Shown here piece after piece: positions 62,856 through 64,000 of a DNA stretch of 64,000 nucleotides. The stretch comes from Gemmatimonadaceae bacterium (lineage in GTDB: Bacteria > Gemmatimonadota > Gemmatimonadetes > Gemmatimonadales > Gemmatimonadaceae), in the NCBI GenBank assembly GCA_030835125.1, contig JAUQWM010000012.1:1-64000 (forward strand). Reading direction: 5' to 3'. The notes beneath the pieces were generated by a model. The model saw only the letters and a list, made by a program, of their open reading frames with translations, ran no database searches and had not been told where the DNA came from. The position numbers and the translations under genes are program-made. Every line of letters begins with the position of its first letter. The stretch's first letter is position 1.

Positions 62856-63356
62856 ATGAATCACCGTGCCGCCCCCCACCCGCCCGTGCACCCGAAGGCC
62901 CGCCAGTTCATCGAGCGCGTCGGCGTCCTGACCGAAGCGGAGGGGCTGCCCCGGATCGCGGGCCGGATCTACGGGCTCCTGCTCATGACCCCGGGCGCGT
63001 GTTCCCTCGACGAGATGGCGGAGTCGTTAGGCGTCAGCAAGGCCAGCATCAGCACCGATGCCCGCCGCCTCGAGATCGCCGGCATCGTCGTCCGCTCCAG
63101 CCGGCCGGGCGACCGGCGCGACTATTACGCCATCGCCCCGGATGCCCTCCGCCAGTCGCTCGAGCGGAAGCTCCGCGGGCTCCGCCAGTTCCGGGAGATC
63201 CTCCAGGAGGCCCGCGCGATCCCCGGTGCCCCCGAGGTCCGCGACCGGCTCGACGAATGGGACGCCTGGTACGAGGACGCCACCGAGATGATCACCCTCC
63301 TCCTCGAGAAGACGACACGCAGCCGAACGCGGCGACGCGCACCGGCAAAGCCATGA
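62856..63356 (+). CDS. GbsR/MarR-type transcriptional regulator
   Basis: A 166-residue winged-helix regulator. Residues 14-95 include RQFIERVGVLTEAEGLPRIA, GRIYGLLLMTPGACSLDEMA, and the recognition helix ESLGVSKASISTDARRLEIA, then wing RSSRPGDRRDYY. The C-terminal part is a helical dimerisation region. GbsR relatives control osmolyte uptake or efflux. Its stop shares bases with the ATG of the TolC-family gene (ATGATG), so the two are coupled and it is likely a local efflux repressor. A palindromic operator lies just upstream. Confidence 0.9.
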   Translation: MNHRAAPHPPVHPKARQFIERVGVLTEAEGLPRIAGRIYGLLLMTPGACSLDEMAESLGVSKASISTDARRLEIAGIVVRSSRPGDRRDYYAIAPDALRQSLERKLRGLRQFREILQEARAIPGAPEVRDRLDEWDAWYEDATEMITLLLEKTTRSRTRRRAPAKP

Positions 63357-64000
63357 TGCCCCCAATTCCCTCCCCCTCACCGGGCCGTCCCATGCGCAAG
63401 CTCCTCGCGCTCGCCGTGTCCCTCACCGCCGTCCTGCCGGCCATCGGCAACGCGCAGGTTCGGACGGCCGATACGGTGCGTCTCGCCCTCGAGGACGCCG
63501 TCGCCCTCGCCGTTGGCCAGAGCGAGGACGTCCGCCTCGCCCGCTCGCTCGTGCAGCTCGCCAGCGCCCAGGTCACGTTCGCGCGCTCGGAAGCCCTGCC
63601 GCAGCTCGACGGCAACATGTCGTACACGCGCACCTTCGACTCGCCGTTCCGCTCCACCGGCTTCACGCTGCCGGACTCCCTCAAGTTCGAGCCCGACACG
63701 CTGGCGTCCATCGAGGAACGGGTCCGGTACCTGGAACGTCGCGCCCCCTCGGCCGGTCTCGGCGGGCTGGGTTCGCTGTTCGGCAACCTCCCGTTCGGCC
63801 AGGCCAACTCGTATGTCCTCTCGGGGACGCTTCAGCAGCCGCTGTACTCGGGGGGACGCCTCGGCGCCGGCATGGCCATCGCCCGGGAGTACGAGGCCGC
63901 GGCCCGGCTGGGGCTCGAGGAGTCCCTCGCCGACATCGAGTTGCAGGTGCAGGGCGCGTACTATCGCGCGCTCCTGGCGACGGAACTCGAGGCGATCTCC
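63353..64000 (+). CDS. TolC-family outer-membrane efflux protein, truncated by the window edge
   Basis: The first 216 codons of an outer-membrane factor. A signal peptide follows Met 14 (MRKLLALAVSLTAVLPAIG then AQ), and the mature part starts LALEDAVALAVGQSEDVRLA, the typical TolC helical repeat, with LQQPLYSGGRLGAGMAIARE and EESLADIELQVQGAYYRALL. The start may be ATG 63353, which overlaps the regulator's stop, or ATG 63392. The 3' end and presumably pump subunits lie to the right. Confidence 0.92.
   Translation, partial: MMPPIPSPSPGRPMRKLLALAVSLTAVLPAIGNAQVRTADTVRLALEDAVALAVGQSEDVRLARSLVQLASAQVTFARSEALPQLDGNMSYTRTFDSPFRSTGFTLPDSLKFEPDTLASIEERVRYLERRAPSAGLGGLGSLFGNLPFGQANSYVLSGTLQQPLYSGGRLGAGMAIAREYEAAARLGLEESLADIELQVQGAYYRALLATELEAIS

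Noticed and set aside
5750-63032. CGTYAGGC as a strand-polar element such as Chi or KOPS
   Set aside because: The copies I located fall in near-equal numbers on both strands, so there is no polarity across the window.

Overview
The window looks like chromosomal DNA of a high-GC, Gram-negative, non-photosynthetic bacterium, most probably a member of Gemmatimonadota. This rests on inference: roughly two-thirds GC, an outer-membrane and LPS toolkit (LpxH, RfaE2, LptE-like, TamA/TamB), the ECF-sigma plus serine/threonine-kinase pair and DUF families common in Gemmatimonadota and Acidobacteriota, and the 16S rRNA, which would settle it by database comparison. No transposase, integrase, phage gene or CRISPR array was seen.

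Layout. Bases 1-5100 carry a leftward rRNA operon (16S, then 23S running off the left edge at the peptidyl-transferase loop) with a consensus promoter and boxA-like sites, preceded by tRNA-Pro, tRNA-Arg and tRNA-Lys. Bases 5136-8789 form a tight leftward operon for envelope and nucleotide functions (thioesterase, lipoproteins, RfaE2, RNase PH, RdgB). lpxH points right. A leftward run from 9619 to 17200 holds secD, secF, tatD, fhs, ridA, a selD whose reading frame crosses an in-frame TGA (selenocysteine), and the tRNA-Sec gene 7 bases after it. Bases 17294-24460 are the rimP-nusA-ylxQ-infB-rbfA-truB-ribF translation operon, with a promoter and an intrinsic terminator in its leader. murA (with Asp in place of the fosfomycin-target Cys) and pgeF follow.

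Bases 26854-37964 are more accessory: a DUF948-like membrane protein, a secreted zinc phospholipase C-like protein, two sensor kinases, an Ig-like lipoprotein, an SBP56-like lipoprotein, and a three-gene cassette encoding a RyR-domain protein, a four-TM SLATT-like protein and a TIR-TM protein. The cassette resembles a nucleotide-signalling defence module and is the best candidate here for an undescribed system.

Bases 37977-49869 are a long leftward envelope cluster: TamA-like barrel, TamB, YihY, an M15 peptidase, an MpaA-like amidase, a fused SpmA-SpmB protein and Mpl. Together the last four suggest murein-peptide recycling. From 50141 come a sigma factor and TPR kinase, a LigC-type ligase convergent with a LigD-type polymerase, a REP-like palindrome, a DUF3943 protein, several small genes, a large TolB-propeller amidohydrolase, and at the right edge a GbsR/MarR regulator with a palindromic operator ahead of a truncated TolC-family gene.

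Across the whole window a short word, CGTYAGGC (reverse complement GCCTRACG, often followed by A), recurs on both strands far more often than base composition predicts. Heptamer tandem repeats sit in several intergenic gaps.
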